The notes beneath the pieces were generated by a model. It searched no databases. It was not told the origin of the DNA and saw nothing but the letters and a program-made list of their open reading frames with translations. The translations under genes were made by a program, and so were the position numbers. DNA of 58,073 nucleotides from Nitrospiraceae bacterium UBA6905 (GTDB taxonomy: Bacteria > Nitrospirota > Thermodesulfovibrionia > Thermodesulfovibrionales > UBA6898): positions 1 through 58,073 of the forward strand of contig DKBH01000021.1 of the NCBI GenBank assembly GCA_002451165.1. Direction: 5' to 3'. This document shows positions 50,212 to 58,073 of this stretch, one piece after another. Every line of letters begins with the position of its first letter. The first letter of the stretch is position 1.

Positions 50212-51765
50212 ATGAAATTTGAGGATTTCGGCTTAAGCAGGGATACCCTGCGGACGATCTCAAAGATCGGATTTGAGGAACCGACGCCTATTCAGGTGGC
50301 AGCAGTTCCCCGAATCATGCGGGGGAGCGATGTGATTGGGCAGGCGCAGACCGGTACCGGTAAGACGGCAGCTTTTGGCATCCCGATCATTGAGATGCAG
50401 AGAAAAGGAAGAAAGCCTTTTGCGATCATCCTGGAGCCGACCCGGGAGCTCGCCGTGCAGGTTTCCCAGGAATTGAACAGGATAGGCAGTGGAAAGAATA
50501 TCCATGCATTCCCGGTGTATGGTGGAAAATCCATGGAGAACCAGATCAGGACGCTGCGGGCAGGTGTTGATGTCGTGGTCGGCACTCCCGGAAGGCTTAT
50601 AGATCATATCCAGAGGAGGACGCTCTCTCTCTCCGACATCAGGATCATAGTCCTCGATGAAGCTGATGAAATGCTCGATATGGGCTTTATCGAAGATATC
50701 GAGACAATCCTGACAGCGACTCCTGCTGAACGTCAGACGCTGCTTTTTTCAGCTACCATGCCGCAGCCGATCCTGAATATTTCTCGAAAATATATGCGTT
50801 CCCCGGAAAAGATCAGGATTAACCCCAGGGACATCGTAGTGCCGGAGATTAAACAGGTATTTTACGAAGTGAGGGATGCTGACAAGATCGATGCCCTAAC
50901 CCGACTTATCGATGTAGAAGATCCGCAGCTTGCAATCGTGTTCTGCCATACCAAGAGGGATGTGGACGATGTGGCGCTGAAGCTTCAACAGATGGGGTAT
51001 AACGCCAATGCTCTTCACGGGGATTTCACGCAGGCCCATAGGGATGAGGTGATGGAGAAGTTCAAGAGGGGAAAGCTCGAAATCCTAGTGGCTACGGATG
51101 TAGCAGCCCGTGGACTGGATATCAAGAACGTTACCCATGTCATCAACTTCAGCATCCCCCAGAACCCCGAGAACTATATCCACCGGATTGGCCGCACCGG
51201 CAGGGCAGGGAAGTCAGGCATTGCCATAACACTGGTGACACCTCGAGAATACCGACACCTCAGGCTGATCGAAAAGACTGCCAGAACCACGATTGATAAG
51301 AAAAGACTTCCATCCACGAAAGAGGTTCTCAAGGCAAAGCATAAGAGTATTACCAAGGAGATATCGGAGATCATAACCGAGAAGAAGCATGAAGGCTATC
51401 TGAGCATGGTTGAAGGATTGTCTACTACATGCAGTATTGTTGAAATTGCCGCTGCCTCCCTATATCTGGCCTTTGGCGAATATAAGGTTGCTTCGCTGCA
51501 GGAGCCGGCAGAGCGCGGCGGCACAGCACGGCTCTTCATGACTATTGGTAAGAAGGATAAAATATCGGTAAGTAATATCGTGAAAACGATAGCTTCCGGC
51601 GCGAGGATACCCGGCAGCAGGATCGGTAAGATCGATGTTCATGATTCATTCACCTTTGTCGAGGTACCTGCCGATCTTGCAGATATGGTCATTCATTCAC
51701 TTGATGATGTGATTATGATGGGCAGGCGCATATCTGTTAAACAGGCTAGGGCACGCAATAAATAG
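50212..51765 (+). CDS. deaD: DEAD-box RNA helicase (CsdA/DeaD type)
   Basis: 517 residues. Q motif FEEPTPIQVAAVP, Walker A AQTGTGKTAAF, VLDEADEML (DEAD), SATMPQP, and HRIGRTGRAGKSG are all present. Residues about 430-515 form a DbpA-type RNA-binding domain (ARLFMTIGKKDKISVSNIV and GKIDVHDSFTFVEVP). It unwinds RNA, likely in ribosome assembly or cold adaptation. Monocistronic with a good start; the next gene converges. Confidence 0.96.
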   Translation: MKFEDFGLSRDTLRTISKIGFEEPTPIQVAAVPRIMRGSDVIGQAQTGTGKTAAFGIPIIEMQRKGRKPFAIILEPTRELAVQVSQELNRIGSGKNIHAFPVYGGKSMENQIRTLRAGVDVVVGTPGRLIDHIQRRTLSLSDIRIIVLDEADEMLDMGFIEDIETILTATPAERQTLLFSATMPQPILNISRKYMRSPEKIRINPRDIVVPEIKQVFYEVRDADKIDALTRLIDVEDPQLAIVFCHTKRDVDDVALKLQQMGYNANALHGDFTQAHRDEVMEKFKRGKLEILVATDVAARGLDIKNVTHVINFSIPQNPENYIHRIGRTGRAGKSGIAITLVTPREYRHLRLIEKTARTTIDKKRLPSTKEVLKAKHKSITKEISEIITEKKHEGYLSMVEGLSTTCSIVEIAAASLYLAFGEYKVASLQEPAERGGTARLFMTIGKKDKISVSNIVKTIASGARIPGSRIGKIDVHDSFTFVEVPADLADMVIHSLDDVIMMGRRISVKQARARNK

Positions 51766-51772
51766 CAGGTTC

Positions 51773-52474
51773 TTATCTCTTGGGGGTAAAGCGGGGTTGG
51801 GCCTGGGAAGGGACGTAGGGTATTTCTTCGATCTCATCATCATCATCGTCTTCATCATCGGGGAAGACCTGGGGTTTAACCGCGCTGGGGGCAGGCGTTG
51901 TCGGCCGCACAGGTGTTGGAACCGGGCGCTGTGCCGGCGAAGGTTGAATGTTTAAAGGCCTCGGCGGCTGCAAAGGGGATGGCACCTGCGGCCGCACGAT
52001 CGGCTGTATCCCTGGAGGCGGTTTTATCCCGGCTATGGCAGGACTTCCCGGAGCGGATGCGAAGATCTCTAACGTGCTTATGTTACCCTTTGTGTCGTAG
52101 TGGACAAGGTAGTTACTTTCTTTTACAAGAGTGAGAAGCCGGGTGACGCCTCTCTCAATCTCGGTATCTGAAAATTTGGTGTTTAGTTTCTTGCTGAACG
52201 CTGATCCCGACCCCTGAATCTTGAAATTGGCTTTGTCAGCAATTGAACGGATGACCGTCCCGAAATCCATGTTTTCGATCTCAACGGTGAGAAGATGGTC
52301 CTTCACTTCGATAATCATCACCTGTTTTGGCGCTTCAGGTTCTTCTGCCTGGGCAGTTTCCTCTTCATCAATATCATCGGGATCTGCCGGGAGACGCTGT
52401 GCTATAGCACCAGACACGGCAGTTGCAAGAATGAACAGCAGACAGAGGAACTGATATGCCAATCTTTCAGGCAT
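51773..52474 (-). CDS. Exported STN/secretin-N-like protein with Pro-rich acidic tail
   Basis: 233 residues from ATG 52474. Signal peptide (LCLLFILATAVSGAIAQ), an acidic linker, then a small alpha/beta domain (about residues 45-140: LTVEIENMDFGTVIRSIADKANF, IERGVTRLL) like STN/secretin N domains. The rest is Pro-rich and ends in a run of acidic residues (DDEDDDDDEIEE). Possibly an envelope assembly factor. The start overlaps the EF-G-like gene by 8 bases. Confidence 0.75.
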   Translation of the reverse strand: MPERLAYQFLCLLFILATAVSGAIAQRLPADPDDIDEEETAQAEEPEAPKQVMIIEVKDHLLTVEIENMDFGTVIRSIADKANFKIQGSGSAFSKKLNTKFSDTEIERGVTRLLTLVKESNYLVHYDTKGNISTLEIFASAPGSPAIAGIKPPPGIQPIVRPQVPSPLQPPRPLNIQPSPAQRPVPTPVRPTTPAPSAVKPQVFPDDEDDDDDEIEEIPYVPSQAQPRFTPKR

Positions 52475-54557
52475 GCTTCTCCTTTTCCTGCTTTTCGGCG
52501 ATGATCTTCTGTGCAAGGTGTGTCGGCACCTCTTCATAGTGGGAGAACTCCATGGAATAGAGTCCTCTTCCGGAGGTAAGACTGTGAAGCTGGTTTGCAT
52601 AGGTTAGCATTTCTGCCATAGGTACGAGCGCATTGATCTTCTGGTTGCCGCCAGCCTGCGGCTCAACGCCCTGCACCTTGCCCCGTTTTGAATTAAGATC
52701 GCCGATGATGGCACCCAGAGATTCTTCGGGAATGGTTATTTCAGTCTTCATGAGCGGTTCCAGGAGGACCGGCTTTGCCTCCTGAACCGCCTTTTTGATG
52801 GCCATGGAACCGGCAATCTTGAAGGCCATTTCCGAGGAGTCGACCGTATGGTAAGAGCCGTCGAAGAGCGTAACACGGAGGTCAACGGTCTGGTAGCCCG
52901 CAACAACACCCTCATGCATTGCTTCTACGATACCTTTTTCAACTGCCGGGATATACTGGCGCGGTATCGCCCCACCGACGATCTTGTCGACGAATTCAAA
53001 GCCTGTGCCCCGTGGCAGCGGCTCGATGGAGATATGACAGTCGCCGTACTGACCCTTTCCTCCGGACTGTTTTTTGTACTTGCCTTGAACAGTTGCCGAT
53101 CCGCGAATCGTCTCCCGGTAGGGTATTTTTGGTGTCTTCATCTCTATCTCTACGCCGAACCGTCTTTTCAGCCGTTCGAGCATGACCTCTATATGGACCT
53201 GTCCCATTCCCGATATAATCATTTCCTTGGCTTCTTCATCCCGGCTGAACCTCAGGGTCGGGTCCTCTTCGAGTACCTTATGAAGGGCGACACTTACTTT
53301 CTCCTCATCGCCCTTTGATTTTGGGGCAATAGCATAGGAGATGATCGGATTGGCGAATATTACCTTTTCGAGTATGATCTGCTTCGTCTCGTCGCAGAAG
53401 GTGTCCCCGGTATTCGTCTCTTTCAGTTTTGCGACAACCGCGATCTCCCCTGCGCCGAGGGTCTGTACCGGAACATGCTTTTTCCCCTGAAGGTAGAAGA
53501 TCTGACCGATCCGCTCCCGGGTATCAGCAGACGAATTGTAGACGTTTGAGTCTGCCTTGAGCGTCCCGGAATAGACCCTAAATAGTGAAAGCTTGCCGGC
53601 ATAGGGATCGGCAATAGTCTTAAAAACATATGCGGACAATGGTTCCGTGTCTGATGGCTTGCGGAGTATCTCCGTATTGTCCTTCGGGTTTTTCCCTCTG
53701 ATTGGCGATATGGTTGCCATTTGCAACGGCGAGGGGAGACAGAGCGCAATCGTATCCATGAGATTTCTCGTGCCGATATTCTTTGTTGCTGCTCCACAAG
53801 AAACCGGTATGTATTTTCTCGAAAGAGAGCCCTCTTTGATACCGGCAATGATCTCATCCTGTGTCAATTCATGACCTTCAAGATATTTTTCGAGCAGGGC
53901 ATCGTCAGACTCCGCGATCTTTTCTATGAGCTTTTTTCGGTACTTCTCCGTCTCGCCACTCAGTTCAGCGGGAATCTCACCCTCAATAATCTTGTTGCCG
54001 TCCATCCGATACGCCTTCATATGCAGCAGGTCGACTATACCGGAGAACGATTCTCCTGAACCGATCGGGATCTGAAGCGGAATAGGCTCGGTTTCAAATG
54101 ACCGCTGGATCTCATCAAGTGCTCGCTCGAAATTTGCCGTATCCTTGTCCATCTTATTGATAAAGACGATTCTTGGTACTTCGTACTCGCAGGCATATTT
54201 CCAGACCTTTTCGGTCTCGGCCTTTACGCCGGAGATGGCGCTTACAAGAATGACAGCCCCGTCCACTACCCTGAGGCAGCCCTTGGTATCTTCGATAAAG
54301 TTAATAAAGCCGGGTGTGTCAATAAGATTTATGCGGTATTTATTCCAGTCGCAGAATGCGAGCGATGAGGTTATGGTGATCTTCCTGTCGATCTCCTCTG
54401 GTTCAAAATCAGTTACCGTCGTGCCATCCTGCACATTGCCCAGCCTGTCCGTCATTCCGGAACTGAAGAGCATTGCCTCGACAAGTGATGTCTTCCCTGC
54501 GCCGCTGTGAGCGATCAAGGCGACATTTCTGATGTTCCCAGTCTCAAAATTTGACAT
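52467..54557 (-). CDS. Elongation factor G-like GTPase (EF-G2 type)
   Basis: 696 residues with all five EF-G domains. G1 reads AHSGAGKTSLVEA, which differs from AHIDAGKTT of canonical EF-G, G3 is IDTPGFINF, G4 NKMDKD; domain IV has GKGQYGDCHISIEP. This G1 variant is typical of EF-G2/FusA paralogues. The role is not fully settled, and a second canonical fusA is expected elsewhere. It precedes the STN protein by overlap. Confidence 0.92.
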   Translation of the reverse strand: MSNFETGNIRNVALIAHSGAGKTSLVEAMLFSSGMTDRLGNVQDGTTVTDFEPEEIDRKITITSSLAFCDWNKYRINLIDTPGFINFIEDTKGCLRVVDGAVILVSAISGVKAETEKVWKYACEYEVPRIVFINKMDKDTANFERALDEIQRSFETEPIPLQIPIGSGESFSGIVDLLHMKAYRMDGNKIIEGEIPAELSGETEKYRKKLIEKIAESDDALLEKYLEGHELTQDEIIAGIKEGSLSRKYIPVSCGAATKNIGTRNLMDTIALCLPSPLQMATISPIRGKNPKDNTEILRKPSDTEPLSAYVFKTIADPYAGKLSLFRVYSGTLKADSNVYNSSADTRERIGQIFYLQGKKHVPVQTLGAGEIAVVAKLKETNTGDTFCDETKQIILEKVIFANPIISYAIAPKSKGDEEKVSVALHKVLEEDPTLRFSRDEEAKEMIISGMGQVHIEVMLERLKRRFGVEIEMKTPKIPYRETIRGSATVQGKYKKQSGGKGQYGDCHISIEPLPRGTGFEFVDKIVGGAIPRQYIPAVEKGIVEAMHEGVVAGYQTVDLRVTLFDGSYHTVDSSEMAFKIAGSMAIKKAVQEAKPVLLEPLMKTEITIPEESLGAIIGDLNSKRGKVQGVEPQAGGNQKINALVPMAEMLTYANQLHSLTSGRGLYSMEFSHYEEVPTHLAQKIIAEKQEKEKHA

Positions 54558-54654
54558 ATAACCCCCTCATTTTGCTGTAAATTGTCAGCGATATGGAACA
54601 GGAAGTTACTCTTTCCTGTTCTTGGTAACCGTCTCAAAAAGTCTGAAGATGTTG

Positions 54655-55110
54655 CTATTCTGCTTCTTGATCCAATATCTCTTCAACTACTGGCGTCGAC
54701 GTGGTTTCTTCTGTCTTTTTTAACGACCAGAATTTTATAAGTATAAATGATACAAGGAGAAAAAAGAATCCGAACAGAGCAGAAAGAATATCAGCATCCA
54801 TTGCAGGAAAGAAAAAGGGCATGATTTCCTTGCCAAAGACAGCTCCTGCCACCAGAAAAAGAGCCGGAATACCGTAAATGATCATGGATCCTTTCATATA
54901 TGCATAGCTATGCACCATGACCTTCACCCGCTGACCTATGGCCGCTCCTGCTTTATTGAGAGCTTCGATCTCCATGGACTGTTCTCCCGCAGAACAGGTT
55001 CCTGCGGTACAGCCTTCGCAGGTGCTTTTTTTGGGAACAGAGACCCTGGCGTAACGTCCCTCAATACCTATTACAGTGCCGATCTCCTCGATCATTTTGC
55101 ATTTTACCAT
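54655..55110 (-). CDS. rseC: SoxR-reducing/RseC-family membrane protein
   Basis: 151 residues. The N-terminus has CEGCTAGTCSAGEQ (four cysteines, Fe-S-like) in a small soluble domain (IGTVIGIEGRYARVSV), followed by two transmembrane helices (about 75-95 and 103-124) and an acidic tail. RseC/RsxC-associated proteins act in redox or Rnf-linked regulation. Start ATG 55110 or 55095 (MIEEIGTVIG, the family N-terminus). Monocistronic. Confidence 0.88.
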   Translation of the reverse strand: MVKCKMIEEIGTVIGIEGRYARVSVPKKSTCEGCTAGTCSAGEQSMEIEALNKAGAAIGQRVKVMVHSYAYMKGSMIIYGIPALFLVAGAVFGKEIMPFFFPAMDADILSALFGFFFLLVSFILIKFWSLKKTEETTSTPVVEEILDQEAE

Positions 55111-55355
55111 ACAGGGTTTTAAAAAATCAGTGAACGATATTGACAGCTGTAAGACGTGAAGAAGAAATAATTTTCATCGTGATGACGACGGTTTCTTAAG
55201 AAGAAGTCCTGTCAATCCCTGCGGATGTATGAAGCACAGGTAAGAATAGTCCACTGAGTGGTACGATGCTGACAGCAGCCAGTCCCCTGCAGTATGCTAA
55301 GGAGAGGAGATTGACGATTCCAATAGTCAGGGAGGAAAAGGGGGAATGTAATAGA

Positions 55356-56447
55356 ATGCTCAGAATTACGACTGCCGGTAGTCAGCGCGTGTTCATCAGA
55401 GTCCGCAGGATTATAAGCTCCGATGTTCAGCATGCAGGCAGTAATGCCGTGCTGATCAGAGATGGTATCATTGAGGATATTGTATATACTGACCTTGTAC
55501 CATCCGATGTTAGAGTATACGATTTTTCCGGCCTTGTTATGACACCCTTGCTTTGCGACTATCACCTGCATTTTTCTGCATCAGCTCGAAATTCATTTGC
55601 CAGCATCGAAGAAAAGCTTCTTGCCCATGGCATAGGAAAAGCATATGATGGTGGGGATGCTGCGGCAACGGGTCTGATCGCAAAAAAAGCTCTGAGCGGC
55701 GACATTACTGTATTGTCGGCTGGACGTGGCATCTATAAGGCGGGTGCTTATGGTAAATACATAGGAGTCGGTGTAAGAGGTGTTGAAGATGCGCTCCGAG
55801 TCATCGATGCATTGCGGTCTGACGGCATAGACTACATCAAGATTGTGCATTCCGGTATCTATGATGCGGAAACCGACAGAATAACAAGCGGCGGTTTTGC
55901 ACGAAAAGAGCTTCGGGAAATGATATCCTATGCTCAGGATAACGGACTGGCTGTCTACTGTCATGCAAACGGCGCAAGGGCTGTTCAGGAGGCTGTTGAA
56001 GAAGGCGCGTATGCCATTATCCACGGACTAGGTGTCTCCGATGCTACGCTCTCAGAAATGCATGACAGGAAGGTAATCTTCATTCCCACACTGCAAGCTT
56101 TCAGGAGTATTGGAAGATTGCCGGGAACTGCAGCGGCAAAGAATAATATTGAGCGGACAGTGGACGGCCATTTGACTGCGGTCAGCAAGGCATATGAAAA
56201 GGGCGTGACAGTTCATCCCGGCAGCGACGCAGGACCTCAGTTCATACCCTACGGCACATCTTTCGTCGAAGAATTGGGGCTGATGATGAGGGCCGGCATT
56301 CCTTATGACCATGTCATCCGCAATGCCTGCTCCAGTCATCTTGAGCCATTAGTCCCAGCCGCATTGCTCCTCCTTGAAGGTCTCGCTATCAAGGGCATGT
56401 TTCTTCAAGGAAAATTTCTTCCGTCATTTCAACACGAAACTGCTTAA
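55356..56447 (+). CDS. Amidohydrolase-family protein
   Basis: 363 residues from ATG 55356, behind AGGGGGA at about 10 bases. Metal-site motifs are CDYHLHFSA (HxH), VYCHANGARAVQEAVEEGAYAIIHG and HPGSDAG (final Asp); GLAIKGMFL may be part of the small beta-domain. Substrate unknown; cyclic amides, imides and ureides are typical for the family. It ends 55 bases before the rhodanese gene on the same strand, so could be co-transcribed. Confidence 0.85.
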   Translation: MLRITTAGSQRVFIRVRRIISSDVQHAGSNAVLIRDGIIEDIVYTDLVPSDVRVYDFSGLVMTPLLCDYHLHFSASARNSFASIEEKLLAHGIGKAYDGGDAAATGLIAKKALSGDITVLSAGRGIYKAGAYGKYIGVGVRGVEDALRVIDALRSDGIDYIKIVHSGIYDAETDRITSGGFARKELREMISYAQDNGLAVYCHANGARAVQEAVEEGAYAIIHGLGVSDATLSEMHDRKVIFIPTLQAFRSIGRLPGTAAAKNNIERTVDGHLTAVSKAYEKGVTVHPGSDAGPQFIPYGTSFVEELGLMMRAGIPYDHVIRNACSSHLEPLVPAALLLLEGLAIKGMFLQGKFLPSFQHETA

Positions 56448-56502
56448 CTTCTGGTAATATATTGTTACGAAATAATGAAACTTTAATAAAGGAGACTTCT
56501 GT

Positions 56503-56895
56503 ATGATAAAAAGCCTTTTCATAGCATCGGTCCTGTTGTTACTGACCGTGTCATTTGTCGGGGCCGTGCAGTTCGAAGCTATCGGCGCAGACGAGCTGAA
56601 GAAAATCATGGATGCAAAGAAGGAGGTTACTATTGTTGATGCGCGTACAGAACGGGAATTCCGAAATGGGCATATTCCGTCTGCCATAAATATACCTCCT
56701 GAGAAGCTTACATCTATAGCAAATGTTCTTCCTAAAAAGAACGGACCTATTGTCTTTTATTGCCGTGGAGCAGGTTGAGGACTTTCGAAGCAGGCTGCGG
56801 TCGCAGCCGAGAATGCTGGATATCGGAACATCAGGATATTCCATGGCGGCTATCCTGAATGGACGGCAAAAGGTTATAAGACGGTGACAAAATGA
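56503..56895 (+). CDS. Exported rhodanese-like selenoprotein (in-frame TGA as Sec)
   Basis: Read through one TGA (56776-56778) the gene codes for 130 residues. Signal peptide residues about 1-21; rhodanese domain 25-128 (IVDARTEREFRNGHIPSAINIP; after the TGA, GLSKQAAVAAENAGYRN and FHGGYPEWTAKGY). The TGA is residue 92 in C87-R-G-A-G-U92-GLS, where relatives have a second Cys (CxxxxC-x-LS). A hairpin with a GGTC loop follows. If TGA were a stop, the protein would lack the last third of its fold, and the real stop at 56893-56895 overlaps the next gene's ATG. Probably periplasmic sulfur transfer or redox. Confidence 0.85.
56793..56808 (+). promoter_or_regulatory. Bacterial SECIS-type hairpin
   Basis: GGCTGC-GGTC-GCAGCC, a perfect 6-bp stem whose apical loop GGTC matches the loop sequence of E. 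coli fdhF SECIS (GGUC). The loop begins 21 bases after the TGA, within the distance used by SelB. Confidence 0.75.
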
Positions 56896-57287
56896 AAGAG
56901 CAGGTTATCTATCGAGTAAAATATTTTATGTTGTTAGTTGTAGGATTAGCTGTATTCCTCTTGATACGCGATGTGCCGGCAAGTGATTATGGTGTGCTGT
57001 CCGCGCGAGTGGTGGCTGAGCGTCAGAACAGTGACATCAGGGTTGTCATGTATATGACTTCCTGGTGACCATACTGCAGGGAGGCCCGTGAATACCTTAA
57101 AGGCCTTGGGGTGAATCTGATCGAATATGATGTTGACAGCGACAGTAAAAGATTGGCTGAAATGAAAAAATTGAGTGGCGGGTCAACGATGGTCCCTCTG
57201 ATCGACATCGAAGGTATTATTATCAGGGGATATGTCCCTGATGAGATGAAGGATGCGCTGGAAATAAAAAAGAAACGAACCATATAG
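56892..57287 (+). CDS. Membrane-anchored glutaredoxin-like selenoprotein (UPYC)
   Basis: 131 residues if the TGA at 57066-57068 is read as Sec (residue 59). One N-terminal helix (about 11-25) anchors it with the domain outside. The glutaredoxin fold is plain: VVMYMTSW-U-PYC-REAREYL, then a STMVPLIDI segment with the cis-Pro (VP), and IRGYVPDEMKDAL. U59-P-Y-C62 is the CPYC redox motif with Sec replacing the first Cys. Downstream hairpin is weaker: GGG-AGG-CCC (57079-57087). The start overlaps the rhodanese stop (ATGA). Likely the redox partner of the rhodanese. Confidence 0.82.
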
Positions 57288-57302
57288 AGGAGATAGGAAG
57301 GC

Positions 57303-57482
57303 ATGAAATTTCTGAAAAACATGGTAAAGTATTTTGTTTCGGAAGAAGAATCAAGGCCGAGAAACCTCGGCAGGAATGATGACTGCTGGTGCGGAAGCGG
57401 TCGCAAATATAAGAAGTGCCATCTCGAGGAGGACGAACGAAAGCTCAGGTCCAAAATTGCTGTGTCCTGCGGCAAGACCTGA
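57303..57482 (+). CDS. Small SEC-C zinc-motif protein
   Basis: 59 residues. RNDDCWCGSGRKYKKCH is the SEC-C motif (CxCx8CH) that binds zinc at the SecA C-terminus and in many stand-alone small proteins. Behind GGAAGG, 15 bases after the glutaredoxin stop, so it belongs to the operon. It ends at a TGA; reading on would add only three residues and the hairpin there is a terminator, so I take it as a stop. Function unknown, perhaps export or metal related. Confidence 0.85.
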   Translation: MKFLKNMVKYFVSEEESRPRNLGRNDDCWCGSGRKYKKCHLEEDERKLRSKIAVSCGKT

Positions 57483-57492
57483 GGCATATCTT

Positions 57493-57512
57493 AAGCTGAG
57501 TTCAGCTTTTTT
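57493..57512 (+). terminator. Intrinsic terminator of the selenoprotein operon
   Basis: AAGCTG-AGTT-CAGCTT stem followed by a T run (57507-57512), 10 bases after the SEC-C stop. Confidence 0.85.
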
Positions 57513-58073
57513 GGTTCAGCAAAATACTCCAAACACGGAGTCTACGAGGAAATCCGCGCATATTTTTCGGTAAACACCTATACTGCTTTGGTTCACGTAG
57601 TTCTCTCCACGGCACATCCTGACTTTCAGGGATGCTATGATATGTGCTTCTTTATGGTAAGAACATGCCGTGATTTAACGGCAGCGATTGGTCCTGTAGT
57701 CAATTTCGATCAGGTAGCCGACGCAGGCAGTCGATGTATAGTCATTCCAGGATTTGACGATGTCAGTTCTCATGACAGCCATAGTGTGTCTCTTTTGTTC
57801 AGAGACGGAGCTTTGCATATGCGCCTGCTCCTGCGGCGACAGCCCTATTTTGTATCATCCTACGCTGATGAGGCTTGTGACATTGCGGACCGGTGATCCT
57901 GTCTCTGTTTGTGAGTGGAAGGGCCACACTGCTCGCTTTCTCTTTCGCTTTCATGTAGCGGACTGTTTTGGGTGCTGGTTTTATCGGAAAGAGTCCGTCG
58001 AAGAAACGGCTGGGAGCGGTGGTTGGCAATAATAGCAGCGGAACGCAATATGAATCACCCCGGGTTTACTGGA
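57513..58073. other. No recognisable gene to the window end
   Basis: Reading frames of 90-130 codons exist in more than one frame on both strands, but none has a good start signal, known motifs or a composition that favours it. A plus-strand frame through 57896 (IPGFDDVSSHDS) is the longest uninterrupted one. Possibly non-coding or a decayed gene. Confidence 0.4.

Noticed and set aside
56462..56489. Promoter TTGTTA-N16-TAATAA before the rhodanese gene
   Set aside because: The -10 candidate overlaps the Shine-Dalgarno, leaving no room for a leader. Transcription more likely begins further upstream or in the amidohydrolase unit.
57480..57512. TGA ending the SEC-C gene as a third selenocysteine codon (SCGKT-TGA-GIS-stop)
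   Set aside because: Reading on adds only three residues, and the hairpin that follows is a T-tailed terminator with an AGTT loop lacking the GG of SECIS elements.
1..58073. CRISPR arrays, rRNA and tRNA genes
   Set aside because: No regularly spaced repeats and no rRNA or tRNA core sequences were noticed in the intergenic regions; a covariance-model scan was not possible.

Overview
The window is about 58 kb of bacterial chromosome, roughly half G+C and densely coding. GmhA, a bactofilin, SPOR and SpoIID/LytB proteins, lipoproteins and an RseC-like protein point to a diderm (LPS-type) cell. A nine-heme c-type cytochrome, 2-oxoacid:ferredoxin oxidoreductase subunits, pyruvate phosphate dikinase and two probable selenoproteins point to an anaerobic or microaerobic redox life style. 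The protein set fits Nitrospirota or an anaerobic deltaproteobacterial lineage; I favour Nitrospirota, but this is inference without a search.

Layout. 0.2-6.3 kb (minus strand): cupin, a globin/PsiE-like membrane fusion, methyltransferase, ZIP transporter, then a short operon diguanylate cyclase - korB - korC - GNAT acetyltransferase. 6.4-12.6 kb (plus): rimP-nusA behind a promoter and a leader terminator (attenuator candidate), then recG, a small protein, prepilin peptidase and a PAS histidine kinase. 12.7-24.8 kb (minus): one tightly packed run, argH - FnIII lipoprotein - gmhA - ruvC - ruvA - ruvB - queH - DUF2905 - spoIID-like - queA - SPOR - phoH - pgpH - ybeY - dgkA/PAP2, mostly with overlaps or gaps of a few bases. 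24.9-28.4 kb: a decayed MoxR-type ATPase fragment, then OB-fold lipoprotein, pcm, flavoprotein and surE (minus). 28.5-38.2 kb (plus): purM, M23 peptidase, bactofilin, a fresh IS4-type insertion inside the ppdK upstream region, ppdK, a degenerate GGDEF protein, methyltransferase and MFS exporter. 38.3-41.5 kb (minus): nonaheme cytochrome, DUF1189 and Fe-S/DUF3786 proteins. 41.9-44 kb: DUF5661 protein and a degraded IS256-type element beside a CRP-like site. 44.5-56.4 kb: a coiled-coil envelope protein, DAHP synthase, dusB, M23 peptidase, DEAD-box helicase, EF-G-like GTPase, RseC and an amidohydrolase.

The most notable locus is at 56.5-57.5 kb. Two overlapping genes each carry an in-frame TGA exactly at a redox-active position. 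The first is an exported rhodanese with CX4-TGA; directly downstream lies a 6-bp hairpin with a GGTC loop, as in bacterial SECIS elements. The second is a membrane-anchored glutaredoxin-like protein whose CPYC motif reads TGA-P-Y-C. The first gene's true stop overlaps the second gene's start as ATGA, which only makes sense if the internal TGA is read through. A SEC-C zinc-motif protein and a strong terminator end the unit. I read it as a two-selenoprotein envelope redox/sulfur-transfer operon.

Other oddities: phoH has no ATG, GTG or TTG in its proper start region, only an ACG behind a good Shine-Dalgarno; korBC has no korA; and the IS4 insertion has an exact 10-bp target duplication that abuts the ppdK -10 box.
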